Of a stretch of 20,759 nucleotides of DNA, positions 15,102 through 20,759 are shown piece by piece; within the stretch, counting starts at the first letter, position 1, and the number at the start of each line of letters is the position of its first letter. Made by a program: the position numbers and the translations under genes. Source of the DNA: an uncultured Collinsella sp. (GTDB lineage Bacteria; Actinomycetota; Coriobacteriia; Coriobacteriales; Coriobacteriaceae); the NCBI GenBank assembly GCA_900554595.1, contig USHZ01000014.1, positions 1-20,759 on the forward strand. Reading direction: 5' to 3'. Under the pieces are notes generated by a model. The model was not told the origin of the DNA. It searched no databases and worked only from the letters and a program-made list of their open reading frames with translations.

Positions 15102-16592
15102 ATGGGCCGCTACATCATCGGAATCGATCAATCCACGCAGGGCACCAAGGCGCTGCTGGTGGACGAGGGCGGCCATTTGATTCATCGTGCCGATCGCCCG
15201 CATCGCCAGATTGTCAACGAGGCCGGCTGGGTGAGCCATGATCCGGCCGAGATCGCCGCCAACGTGCTGGCCGTGGCGCGCGCCGTGGTGGAGGAGACCG
15301 GGGTCGATCCGGCCGACGTCGCCGGCATCGGCATCTCCAACCAGCGCGAGACCACCGTTGCCTGGAGGCGCACGACGGGCGAGCCGCTGTGCGACGCCGT
15401 GGTGTGGCAGTGCGCCCGCGCCCGTGAGCTGTGCGACGAGCTGGCCGCGCGCGAGGGTGTGGCCGAGCTGGTGCGCGACACGACGGGTCTGGTGCTCTCG
15501 CCCTACTATCCGGCGGGCAAGATGGCTTGGATTCTCGCGAACGTTCCCACGGCTGCCGAGGCCGCGGCGGCAGGCGAGCTGTGTCTGGGCACCATCGATG
15601 CCTGGGTGGTCTGGACGCTCACGGGCGGCGCGGAGTTTCGCTGCGACTGGTCCAATGCCAGCCGCACACAGCTCTTTGACCTGCGCCGTGGCTGCTGGAG
15701 CGAGCCGGTGTGCGAGGCCTTTGGCGTCGACGTGGCCTGCCTGCCGCAGGTGACCGATTCCGATGGCCTGTTCGGCATGACGGACCTGGGCGGCTTTTTG
15801 CCGGCGCCCGTGCCCATTCACGGCGTACTCGGTGACAGCCATGCCGCCTTGTTTGCCCAGGGCTGCCATAGCCGCGGCATGGCCAAGGCGACCTATGGTA
15901 CCGGCAGCTCGGTCATGATGAACGTCGGCGACGAGTTCGTTGCCAGCTCGCACGGGCTTTCGAGCTCGCTTGCGTGGCGTATGGACGGTGTGACCGAGTA
16001 TGTGCTCGAGGGCAACGTGAGCTACGCCGGCGCCGTCAAGACGTGGCTGCGCGACGACCTGGAGCTCATCAACAATCCCGAGGAAGTCACCGACCTGTGC
16101 TATGCCGCCAATCCGGCGAGCCGCGTTTACTTTGTGCCGGCGTTCACTGGCCTGGGCGCGCCGCGCTGGGCGAGTGACGCCGAGGGCTGCGTCTTTGGCA
16201 TGACGCGCACCACGGGTCGTGCGGAGTTCGTAAAGGCCGCCGATGAGTCGATCGCCTATCAGATCTTCGACGTCATCGATGCGATGGTCGAGGATTCGGG
16301 CGCGGCGCTGGCCGAGCTTCGTGTTGACGGCGGTCCCACGCGCGACGCGTACCTGATGCAGTTTGAGAGCGACCTGGTCGGCTCGCCCATCCGCATTGCG
16401 AGCAACGACGAGATGAGCGGTCTGGGTGCGGCCTGGGCCTGCGGCATTGCGCTGGGCATGTACACGCGCGATGTCGTCGACGTCTACGGCGCCCGCGGCA
16501 TCGTAGAGCCGTCGATGCCCGCCGACGAGCGAGCCAAAAAGATTGCCGGCTGGCGCCATGCTGTCGACGCCACAATTGCATACACTGCCTAG
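15102..16592 (+). CDS. FGGY-family carbohydrate kinase, candidate D-apulose kinase
   Basis: A 496-residue sugar kinase of the FGGY family. The N-terminal phosphate loop is IIGIDQSTQGTKALLVDEGG (5-24), followed by the GWVSHDP and GISNQRETT motifs that resemble glycerol kinase, the catalytic aspartate D245 in LGDSHAAL, FVPAFTGLGAPRW and the C-terminal VDGGPTRDAYLMQ and GLGAAWACG. AAGGGG lies 5 bases before ATG 15102, which I prefer to an upstream TTG. It is separated from the transketolase by a hairpin but has no promoter of its own that I can see. After an aldose-ketose isomerase, phosphorylation of the ketose is the natural step. Glycerol, xylulose or another ketose could be the true substrate. 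Confidence 0.85.
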   Translation: MGRYIIGIDQSTQGTKALLVDEGGHLIHRADRPHRQIVNEAGWVSHDPAEIAANVLAVARAVVEETGVDPADVAGIGISNQRETTVAWRRTTGEPLCDAVVWQCARARELCDELAAREGVAELVRDTTGLVLSPYYPAGKMAWILANVPTAAEAAAAGELCLGTIDAWVVWTLTGGAEFRCDWSNASRTQLFDLRRGCWSEPVCEAFGVDVACLPQVTDSDGLFGMTDLGGFLPAPVPIHGVLGDSHAALFAQGCHSRGMAKATYGTGSSVMMNVGDEFVASSHGLSSSLAWRMDGVTEYVLEGNVSYAGAVKTWLRDDLELINNPEEVTDLCYAANPASRVYFVPAFTGLGAPRWASDAEGCVFGMTRTTGRAEFVKAADESIAYQIFDVIDAMVEDSGAALAELRVDGGPTRDAYLMQFESDLVGSPIRIASNDEMSGLGAAWACGIALGMYTRDVVDVYGARGIVEPSMPADERAKKIAGWRHAVDATIAYTA

Positions 16593-16632
16593 GCGGCTGC
16601 GCGGCGCCCGCAGGCTATTCCCGGAGCAGCTC

Positions 16633-16707
16633 ATTTGGGACGGGGCTTTTTTGACTGGTATGATTGGTGCGACCATTCGAATCAGCTAAAAGAGCCCCGT
16701 CCTAAAT
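16633..16707. repeat. Large inverted repeat in the luxS upstream region
   Basis: Arms 16633-16647 and 16693-16707 pair over 15 bases with one G-U, extended by TTTT/AAAA inside; the core is GGACGGGGCT / AGCCCCGTCC. The left half matches the right arm plus T tract of the terminator at 4037-4053. The putative luxS promoter lies in the loop side. Confidence 0.65.
16635..16664 (+). promoter_or_regulatory. luxS: Putative luxS promoter, extended -10
   Basis: TATGAT at 16659-16664 is preceded by TGG, making an extended -10; TTGGGA at 16635-16640 gives a weak -35 at 18 bases. Transcription would start near 16671, leaving a leader of about 58 bases that contains only the right arm of the inverted repeat. 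Confidence 0.5.
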
Positions 16708-16728
16708 TGACTATCGAGAGGATCTGCC

Positions 16729-17217
16729 ATGGAGCGCATCGCGAGTTTTTCCGTTGACCATCTGCTGCTCGAGCCCGGCGTGTATGTGAGCCGCATCGAC
16801 CGCGATCCGGCGACCGGCGCCGCCGTCACCACCTTTGACCTGCGCCTGACCACGCCCAATAAGGAGCCGGTCATGAACACGGCCGAGTGCCACACCATCG
16901 AGCACCTGGGTGCCACGTTCCTTCGCAATCATGCCGAGTGGTCGAGCCGTATTGTCTACTTTGGTCCCATGGGCTGCCGTACGGGCTTTTACCTCGTCGT
17001 ATTTGGCGAAGTGACGAGCGAGGAGATCCTGCCGCTCGTGCGCGAGCTGTTTGAGTTTGTCGCCGACTTTGAGGGCGATGTCCCCGGAGCCGCTCCCGAA
17101 GAGTGCGGCAACTACCTGGACCAGAACCTTCCCATGGCAAACTGGCTCGCGCGTCGCTATCTCGACCGCGACCTGGCCGATATCGACGAGAAGCACCTGC
17201 ACTACCAGCAGGCGTAA
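16729..17217 (+). CDS. luxS: S-ribosylhomocysteine lyase
   Basis: A 162-residue metalloenzyme of the activated methyl cycle that splits S-ribosylhomocysteine into homocysteine and DPD, the precursor of autoinducer AI-2. The metal ligands H55 and H59 are in CHTIEHLGAT with catalytic E58, the catalytic C83 is in GPMGCRTGFY, and the third ligand C126 is in EECGNY. Length and spacing fit the family well. GAGAGG lies before the ATG at 16729. It is monocistronic: an own promoter upstream and a strong terminator downstream. Nothing ties it to the sugar operon next to it except position. Confidence 0.96.
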   Translation: MERIASFSVDHLLLEPGVYVSRIDRDPATGAAVTTFDLRLTTPNKEPVMNTAECHTIEHLGATFLRNHAEWSSRIVYFGPMGCRTGFYLVVFGEVTSEEILPLVRELFEFVADFEGDVPGAAPEECGNYLDQNLPMANWLARRYLDRDLADIDEKHLHYQQA

Positions 17218-17246
17218 GGGCTTTATCGCCCAAAACGCGCGCATTG

Positions 17247-17277
17247 GGCGCCTTCGCTTATGCGGGGGCGCCTTTTT
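17247..17277 (+). terminator. Rho-independent terminator after luxS
   Basis: GGCGCCTTCGC (17247-17257) pairs with GCGGGGGCGCC (17262-17272), two G-U pairs, TTAT loop, then TTTTT at 17273-17277. Confidence 0.9.
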
Positions 17278-17316
17278 GTTGATTGGTCGGGACGAGCGTT
17301 CAAAATCGCTCATGTT

Positions 17317-17361
17317 TGTTCTAGAATGTTCGTATAGTCACATTTACGAACAGGAGTGAAC
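17317..17361 (+). promoter_or_regulatory. Operator-like repeat cluster upstream of DUF4867 gene
   Basis: TGTTCGTA (17327-17334) and TACGAACA (17345-17352) are perfect 8-bp inverted arms, 10 bases apart. A further TGTTC at 17317 is exactly 10 bases before the left arm, and a GAAC at 17358 follows the right one. TATAGT at 17333-17338 is a likely -10 inside the repeat; no good -35 was found. Confidence 0.5.
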
Positions 17362-18006
17362 ATGCATATCTATTCTGTCAACGATCCCGAGTTCAAATCC
17401 TATGGCAACGTTTGGGATAACGTTCCGTCCGAGCTCACGTCGCCCGTGCTCGAGGCGCTCTCTGCCACGCCCATCCCCGAGGGCAGCAAGTACGTGGCAA
17501 GCGCGTCGGAGCTCGAGGGCGTCAAGGGTGCCGATAAACTGGGCTTTCTCATGTTTGGCGGCCGTCCTTTCCAGCTGGGCTGGTGCAACGGCCACAACAC
17601 GCAGCTCAACTGCCTGGAGTATCACCGCGCCAGCGAGTTTAACCTGGGCGCCCGCGACTTTATCCTGCTCGTGGCGCATCGCTGGGAGATCGAGGACGGC
17701 AAGCTCGACACCGCGTGCGTCAAGGCGTTCCGCGTGCCGGCAGGTACGGTCGTCGAAGTCTTCAACACCACGCTTCACTACACGCCCTGCATGGTCGACG
17801 ACGGCGGCTTCCAAGTGATGGTTGCGCTGCCCGCCGGCACCAATGGTCCGCGCCCCGAGGCCGCAGCCGACATGCCCGCGGTCGGCGACAGCTACTGCTA
17901 CTGGAAGGCCGACAAGTGGGTTCTCTGCCACGCCGACAGCCCCAAGGCTGCCGAGGGCGGCTACGTGGGCCTCGTCGGCAAGAACCTCGACATCACCTGC
18001 GACTAG
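17362..18006 (+). CDS. DUF4867-type protein of unknown function
   Basis: A 214-residue soluble protein whose opening (MHIYSVNDPEFKSYGNVWDNV) is like the DUF4867 family. The middle has many aromatic and beta-forming stretches with a cupin-like feel (RPFQLGWCNGHNTQLNCLEYHRASEF, DFILLVAHRWEIEDG, FRVPAGTVVEVFNTTLHYTPC), which suggests a small-molecule or sugar-binding beta barrel. No signal peptide or membrane segment. ATG 17362 was chosen because AGGAG lies 5 bases upstream; a GTG 6 bases earlier overlaps that site. It stands alone between the luxS terminator and a repeat cluster, under a palindromic control region. Function is unknown; similar proteins are, as I recall, often found near sugar-use genes. 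Confidence 0.75.
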   Translation: MHIYSVNDPEFKSYGNVWDNVPSELTSPVLEALSATPIPEGSKYVASASELEGVKGADKLGFLMFGGRPFQLGWCNGHNTQLNCLEYHRASEFNLGARDFILLVAHRWEIEDGKLDTACVKAFRVPAGTVVEVFNTTLHYTPCMVDDGGFQVMVALPAGTNGPRPEAAADMPAVGDSYCYWKADKWVLCHADSPKAAEGGYVGLVGKNLDITCD

Positions 18007-18014
18007 CATCTTCC

Positions 18015-18071
18015 GTCTCGATTTGTAACATCTAGCGGGCTAAATCGTCTCTACCTGTTACAGATTTAGAC
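18015..18071. repeat. Imperfect hairpin, copy 1 of tandem pair
   Basis: Arms GTCTCGATTTGTAACA (18015-18030) and TGTTACAGATTTAGAC (18056-18071) match at 13 of 16 positions. The right arm is followed by AAAC, as in copy 2. It opens the 344-base gene-free stretch 18007-18350, which otherwise holds copies 2 and 3 of such hairpins and the leader of the GH1 gene. Confidence 0.7.
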
Positions 18072-18095
18072 AAACTGCAGGGGGCTGCCCGAAAA

Positions 18096-18150
18096 TCTTG
18101 ATCTGTAACACCAGGCCCGGTTTTGGCGGCCTACCTGTTACAGATCAAGA
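18096..18150. repeat. Perfect hairpin, copy 2 of tandem pair
   Basis: TCTTGATCTGTAACA (18096-18110) and TGTTACAGATCAAGA (18136-18150) are perfect 15-bp arms around a 25-base loop. CTACCTGTTACAGAT just before and within the right arm is repeated exactly from copy 1 (18051-18065 and 18131-18145). Confidence 0.8.
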
Positions 18151-18159
18151 CAAACCTGC

Positions 18160-18202
18160 CCAAACCACCACAAAGGGGACAGGCACCTTTGTGGTGGTTT
18201 GG
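18160..18202. repeat. Perfect 17-bp hairpin with GGACAGGCA loop
   Basis: Arms 18160-18176 and 18186-18202 are perfect, around the loop GGACAGGCA; the core AAAGGGGACAGGCACCTTT is of the same kind as the core at 15058-15074. From 18203 to the GH1 start nothing further was recognised apart from an AAGGA ribosome binding site. Confidence 0.85.
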
Positions 18203-18350
18203 CCGGCGGGTATCAAAAAGTGTCAGATGGGGGCGGCTGCCGAGCGCCTGCGCGCGAAAAGAAGTGTCGGCCTGCGCCGCTGTCGTTGAGAGAGGCCCCG
18301 TTTGCGGGGATACTGAAATCACGACAAACAGCGTGTGAAAGGATTGATGC

Positions 18351-19781
18351 ATGGCTTTCCGTAAAGACTTCCTGTGGGGCGGCGCGACGGCTGCCAACCA
18401 GTGCGAGGGCGCTTATGACGTGGATGGCCGCGGCCTGGCCAACGTGGATGTGGCACCGCACGGCCCCGAGCGCTATGCGGTGGTCTCCGGCCAGCGCAAG
18501 ATGCTCGACTTCGAGGACGGCTATTACTATCCCGCGCAGACCGGCATCGATTTCTACCACCACTACAAGGAGGATATCGCCCTCTTTGCCGAGATGGGCT
18601 TTAAGACCTTCCGCATGAGCCTGGCCTGGACCCGTATCTTCCCCAACGGTGACGAGACCGAGCCCAACGAGGCTGGGCTGGCTTTCTACGAGGATGTGTT
18701 CCGCGAGTGCCAAGCGCACGGTATCGAGCCGCTCGTGACCATCACGCACTTCGATTGCCCGATTCACCTCATCAAGGAGTACGGCGGCTGGCGCAACCGC
18801 AAGCTCATCGACTTCTACAAGAACCTCGCGACCACGATCTTTACCCGCTACAAGGGCCTGGTGAAATACTGGCTTACCTTCAACGAGATCAATATGATCT
18901 TGCATTTGCCGTTTATGGGTGCCGGACTGGTCTTTGAGGAGGGCGAGAACAAGGAGGCCGTCGAGTACCTGGCCGCCCACAACGAGCTCGTCGCCAGCGC
19001 TTGGGCAACCAAGATCGCTCACGAGATCGATCCCGAGGTCAAGATTGGCTGCATGCTCGCCGCAGGTAGCTACTACCCCTACAGCTGCCGTCCGGGCGAT
19101 GTGCGCCAGGCGCAGATTGACAACCAGAGCAACTATTTCTTCGTCGACGTTCAGAGCCGCGGCTACTACCCGGCCTATGCCGTCAAGAAGCTCGAGCGCC
19201 TGGGCATCGATGTGGGCATGACGGATGAGGACCGCGAGATCCTGGCCGCCAACACCGTCGACTTCATCAGCTTTAGCTATTACAGCACCCGTTGCTCCGC
19301 CGGTGCCGATAACCCCGATGTCGAGCGCACCCAGGGCAACGCCTTCGCCGGCGCCAAGAACCCCTACCTGCAGGCGAGCCAGTGGGGCTGGGCCATCGAT
19401 CCGCTGGGCTTCCGCATCACCCTCAACGACTTGTACGACCGTTATCAGAAGCCGCTGTTTGTGGTCGAGAACGGTCTGGGCGCCAAGGATGTTGTCGAGG
19501 AGGATGGCTCTATCAACGACGACTACCGTATCGACTACCTGCGCCAGCACATCGCCGCGATGCGCGATGCGGTGACCGAGGACGGCGTTGACCTGCTGGG
19601 CTACACCACCTGGGGCCCGATCGACCTGGTGTCTGCCGGCACGGGCGAGATGTCCAAGCGCTATGGCTTTATCTATGTGGACCGCGACGACGCCGGCAAC
19701 GGCACCCTCAAGCGTTCCAAAAAGAAGAGCTTCGACTGGTATAAACACGTCATCGAGACGAACGGCGAGGACCTGGCCTAA
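18351..19781 (+). CDS. 6-phospho-beta-glucosidase, GH1
   Basis: A 476-residue cytosolic retaining glycosidase. It opens with FLWGGATAANQCEGAY, has the acid/base E179 in TFNEIN and the nucleophile E373 in VVENGLG, and ends with the phosphate-recognition segment SAGTGEMSKRYGFIYVD (S428, K436, Y438) that marks GH1 enzymes acting on 6-phosphorylated glucosides delivered by a PTS. Residue 430 is Gly where some relatives have a phosphate-contacting Ser. AAGGA precedes ATG 18351. It is monocistronic, 1.8 kb beyond the kinase, and could supply the phospho-glucosidase missing from the PTS operon upstream; general cellobiose or aryl-glucoside use is the alternative. Confidence 0.93.
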   Translation: MAFRKDFLWGGATAANQCEGAYDVDGRGLANVDVAPHGPERYAVVSGQRKMLDFEDGYYYPAQTGIDFYHHYKEDIALFAEMGFKTFRMSLAWTRIFPNGDETEPNEAGLAFYEDVFRECQAHGIEPLVTITHFDCPIHLIKEYGGWRNRKLIDFYKNLATTIFTRYKGLVKYWLTFNEINMILHLPFMGAGLVFEEGENKEAVEYLAAHNELVASAWATKIAHEIDPEVKIGCMLAAGSYYPYSCRPGDVRQAQIDNQSNYFFVDVQSRGYYPAYAVKKLERLGIDVGMTDEDREILAANTVDFISFSYYSTRCSAGADNPDVERTQGNAFAGAKNPYLQASQWGWAIDPLGFRITLNDLYDRYQKPLFVVENGLGAKDVVEEDGSINDDYRIDYLRQHIAAMRDAVTEDGVDLLGYTTWGPIDLVSAGTGEMSKRYGFIYVDRDDAGNGTLKRSKKKSFDWYKHVIETNGEDLA

Positions 19782-19813
19782 GCTTTCCCAACAGCCACAG
19801 CTTCCTAACTAAA

Positions 19814-19846
19814 GCGCCCGGCGAGCAGTTAATGCCCGCCGGGCGC
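19814..19846 (+). terminator. Probable terminator hairpin after GH1
   Basis: GCGCCCGGCG (19814-19823) and CGCCGGGCGC (19837-19846) form a perfect 10-bp GC stem with a 13-base loop. It is followed by CTTGTT rather than a clean T tract, so efficiency is uncertain. Confidence 0.65.
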
Positions 19847-19859
19847 CTTGTTAAGAAAG

Positions 19860-19888
19860 CACTCATTGGGGACGTACTTAAATGAGTG
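19860..19888. repeat. GGGGAC-core hairpin, direct-repeat copy A
   Basis: CACTCATT (19860-19867) and AATGAGTG (19881-19888) pair around GGGGACGTACTTA. The 23-base segment 19863-19885 recurs identically at 19974-19996. Together with the following two entries it fills most of the 304-base gene-free stretch 19782-20085. Confidence 0.75.
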
Positions 19889-19901
19889 TCCGCAGAATGA
19901 A

Positions 19902-19959
19902 AGTGGATAATCTCCCGTTTTTGGCTTGTTTGTGGGCTCAAAGTGGGAGATTATCCACT
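19902..19959. repeat. Perfect 15-bp inverted repeat
   Basis: AGTGGATAATCTCCC (19902-19916) and GGGAGATTATCCACT (19945-19959) are perfect arms around a 28-base loop. It lies exactly between the two GGGGAC-core direct repeats. Confidence 0.8.
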
Positions 19960-19973
19960 CTCGTCATTGGTAG

Positions 19974-19996
19974 TCATTGGGGACGTACTTAAATGA
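19974..19996. repeat. GGGGAC-core direct-repeat copy B
   Basis: Identical over 23 bases to 19863-19885; the outer arms differ, so only TCATT/AATGA pair here. Another GGGGACACTCC follows at 20006. Confidence 0.75.
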
Positions 19997-20085
19997 TTGG
20001 TCGCTGGGGACACTCCTTGCCGTCTGCGGATTTTGGGACATGTGGCCCGCTTTTTGGGCCTGCCTGTCGGTACACTAAAAGCACT

Positions 20086-20759
20086 ATGGGTACCCGCGAG
20101 CGACATATTGGCCACGCGGCCGCCCGGACCGCGCCGGTTGCGGATCCCAGGGGCGGCAGGTTGTTCGCCATGCCGCGATTCCTTGTTGGCATAACACATC
20201 AGGTGTACCGTCACCGCGTCTTTGCTATCGCCGGCGTCATCACTGCGCTGTTCCTCATGCTTTTGGCGGTCTTGCCGGCACTGTTTGCCTTCGACCCCAA
20301 ACTTTCTAACGCCGTGCCCGCCTATAGCGAGGTGTCCGAAGAGGTCGTGGATGCGCTCGTCCACTCGAGCTCTCTCCCGCTGCTTGTCGCCGCAATTATA
20401 TTTTCGATCTGGGGCGTATCGGTCTATCTGCGCTGTTTGGACTATGTGTTGCGCCGCCGCCTTGTTGCCATCGCCACCATCTGCGCCCTGTGGATGATCG
20501 AAGTCATTCTCAAGTACAAGTCGTTCACGCCGTTCTATGCCACCGTGCTGTGGTACCTGTACTACGTGCCCATGACGCTCATTCCGCTGCTCTACCAGCT
20601 GTGCGGTCTGCGCCTTGCGGGCGTGGAACAGCACCGCCTGGGTCGCCGCTACTGCGCTGCGCTGTGGATTGTGGCCATCCTGCTTATCGGATTTGTGCTC
20701 ACCAACGATTTTCACCAGCAGGTCTTCCGCTTTGACCGTACAAGCGACACCTGGAGCAA
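20086..20759 (+). CDS. Membrane sensor protein N-terminus (7TM histidine-kinase-type), cut by window end
   Basis: From ATG 20086 the frame is open to the window end (224 complete codons). After a polar start there is a hydrophobic helix (VFAIAGVITALFLMLLAVLPALFAF), an extracytoplasmic loop, then helices LLVAAIIFSIWGVSVYL, LVAIATICALWMIEVIL, ATVLWYLYYVPMTLIPLLY and ALWIVAILLIGFVL, ending in TNDFHQQVFRF. That last segment is typical of the 7TM input region found before histidine kinase, diguanylate cyclase or LuxR output domains; the output part lies outside the window. ATG 20170 in the same frame is an equally likely start, with AGGGGCGGCAGG upstream; 20086 has no ribosome binding site. Confidence 0.7.
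   Translation, partial: MGTRERHIGHAAARTAPVADPRGGRLFAMPRFLVGITHQVYRHRVFAIAGVITALFLMLLAVLPALFAFDPKLSNAVPAYSEVSEEVVDALVHSSSLPLLVAAIIFSIWGVSVYLRCLDYVLRRRLVAIATICALWMIEVILKYKSFTPFYATVLWYLYYVPMTLIPLLYQLCGLRLAGVEQHRLGRRYCAALWIVAILLIGFVLTNDFHQQVFRFDRTSDTWS

Noticed and set aside
11872..16592. Sulfoquinovose breakdown by the transketolase route
   Set aside because: That route also has a FucI-like isomerase and a split transketolase, but there is no sulfoquinovosidase, no sulfosugar exporter, no sulfoacetaldehyde reductase and no second isomerase here, and the FGGY kinase would have no role. The DUF4038 enzyme favours apiose.
15102..16592. Housekeeping glycerol kinase
   Set aside because: Motifs such as GWVSHDP resemble GlpK, but no glycerol facilitator or glycerol 3-phosphate dehydrogenase is nearby and the gene follows an isomerase-transketolase operon. 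Not fully excluded.
14985..16676. Long open frame of 563 codons on the minus strand opposite the kinase
   Set aside because: It mirrors the FGGY kinase, is rich in Arg, His, Gly and Ala without any family motif, and is explained by GC-rich codon use. The same applies to long minus frames at 9581-11077, 12022-13281 and 18213-19748.
17327..17361. SOS (LexA) box
   Set aside because: The arms are GTTC...GAAC with a 10-base gap, the reverse of the GAAC-N4-GTTC arrangement needed for LexA.
18015..18202. CRISPR-like array
   Set aside because: Only two related units with unequal spacing, built as hairpins, with no cas genes; fits palindromic intergenic repeats.

Overview
The window looks like chromosomal DNA from a high-GC gut actinobacterium of class Coriobacteriia, most probably Collinsella. 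This is an inference from the strong GC bias at third codon positions, the intergenic hairpins built around GGGAC or GGGGAC cores, a lactose/cellobiose-type PTS with phospho-beta-glucosidase, and a partial 7TM sensor typical of that group. I could run no database search. No rRNA, tRNA, IS element or CRISPR array was found.

Layout: (1) 1-1850, minus strand: 3'-truncated membrane O-acyltransferase with a C-terminal SGNH domain. (2) 2036-4003: ribokinase and nucleoside hydrolase, a two-gene nucleoside/ribose salvage operon ending in a strong terminator. (3) 4231-6233: two convergent LacI-family regulators whose stop codons share one CTAG. (4) 6386-11589: an operon of an alpha/beta hydrolase (esterase-like), a DUF5060-DUF4038 apiosidase-like glycosidase without signal peptide, and a complete lactose/cellobiose-family PTS (IIC, IIB, IIA), closed by a UUCG-loop terminator. 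(5) 11872-16592: FucI/AraA-like isomerase, split transketolase (N and C halves, 8 bp overlap) and an FGGY kinase. (6) 16729-18006: luxS and a DUF4867-type protein, each with its own control region. (7) 18351-19781: GH1 6-phospho-beta-glucosidase, flanked by clusters of hairpin repeats. (8) 20086 to the end: N-terminal membrane part of a probable sensor protein.

The main find is regions 3-5. Isomerase + FGGY kinase + split transketolase is the gene set known for non-oxidative D-apiose breakdown: apiose to apulose, to apulose 4-phosphate, then transketolase with glyceraldehyde 3-phosphate giving DHAP and xylulose 5-phosphate. The neighbouring glycosidase belongs to the apiosidase-like (GH140/DUF4038) group. 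The working model is that a PTS imports and phosphorylates an apiosyl-glucoside (such as apiin or its disaccharide), the esterase removes an acyl group, the cytosolic apiosidase releases free apiose for the isomerase-kinase-transketolase branch, and a phospho-beta-glucosidase (perhaps the GH1 at 18351) deals with the glucose 6-phosphate part. Each family assignment rests on visible motifs; the substrate is inference. The two LacI regulators and two distinct sets of repeated half-sites suggest that uptake/hydrolysis and catabolism are controlled separately.
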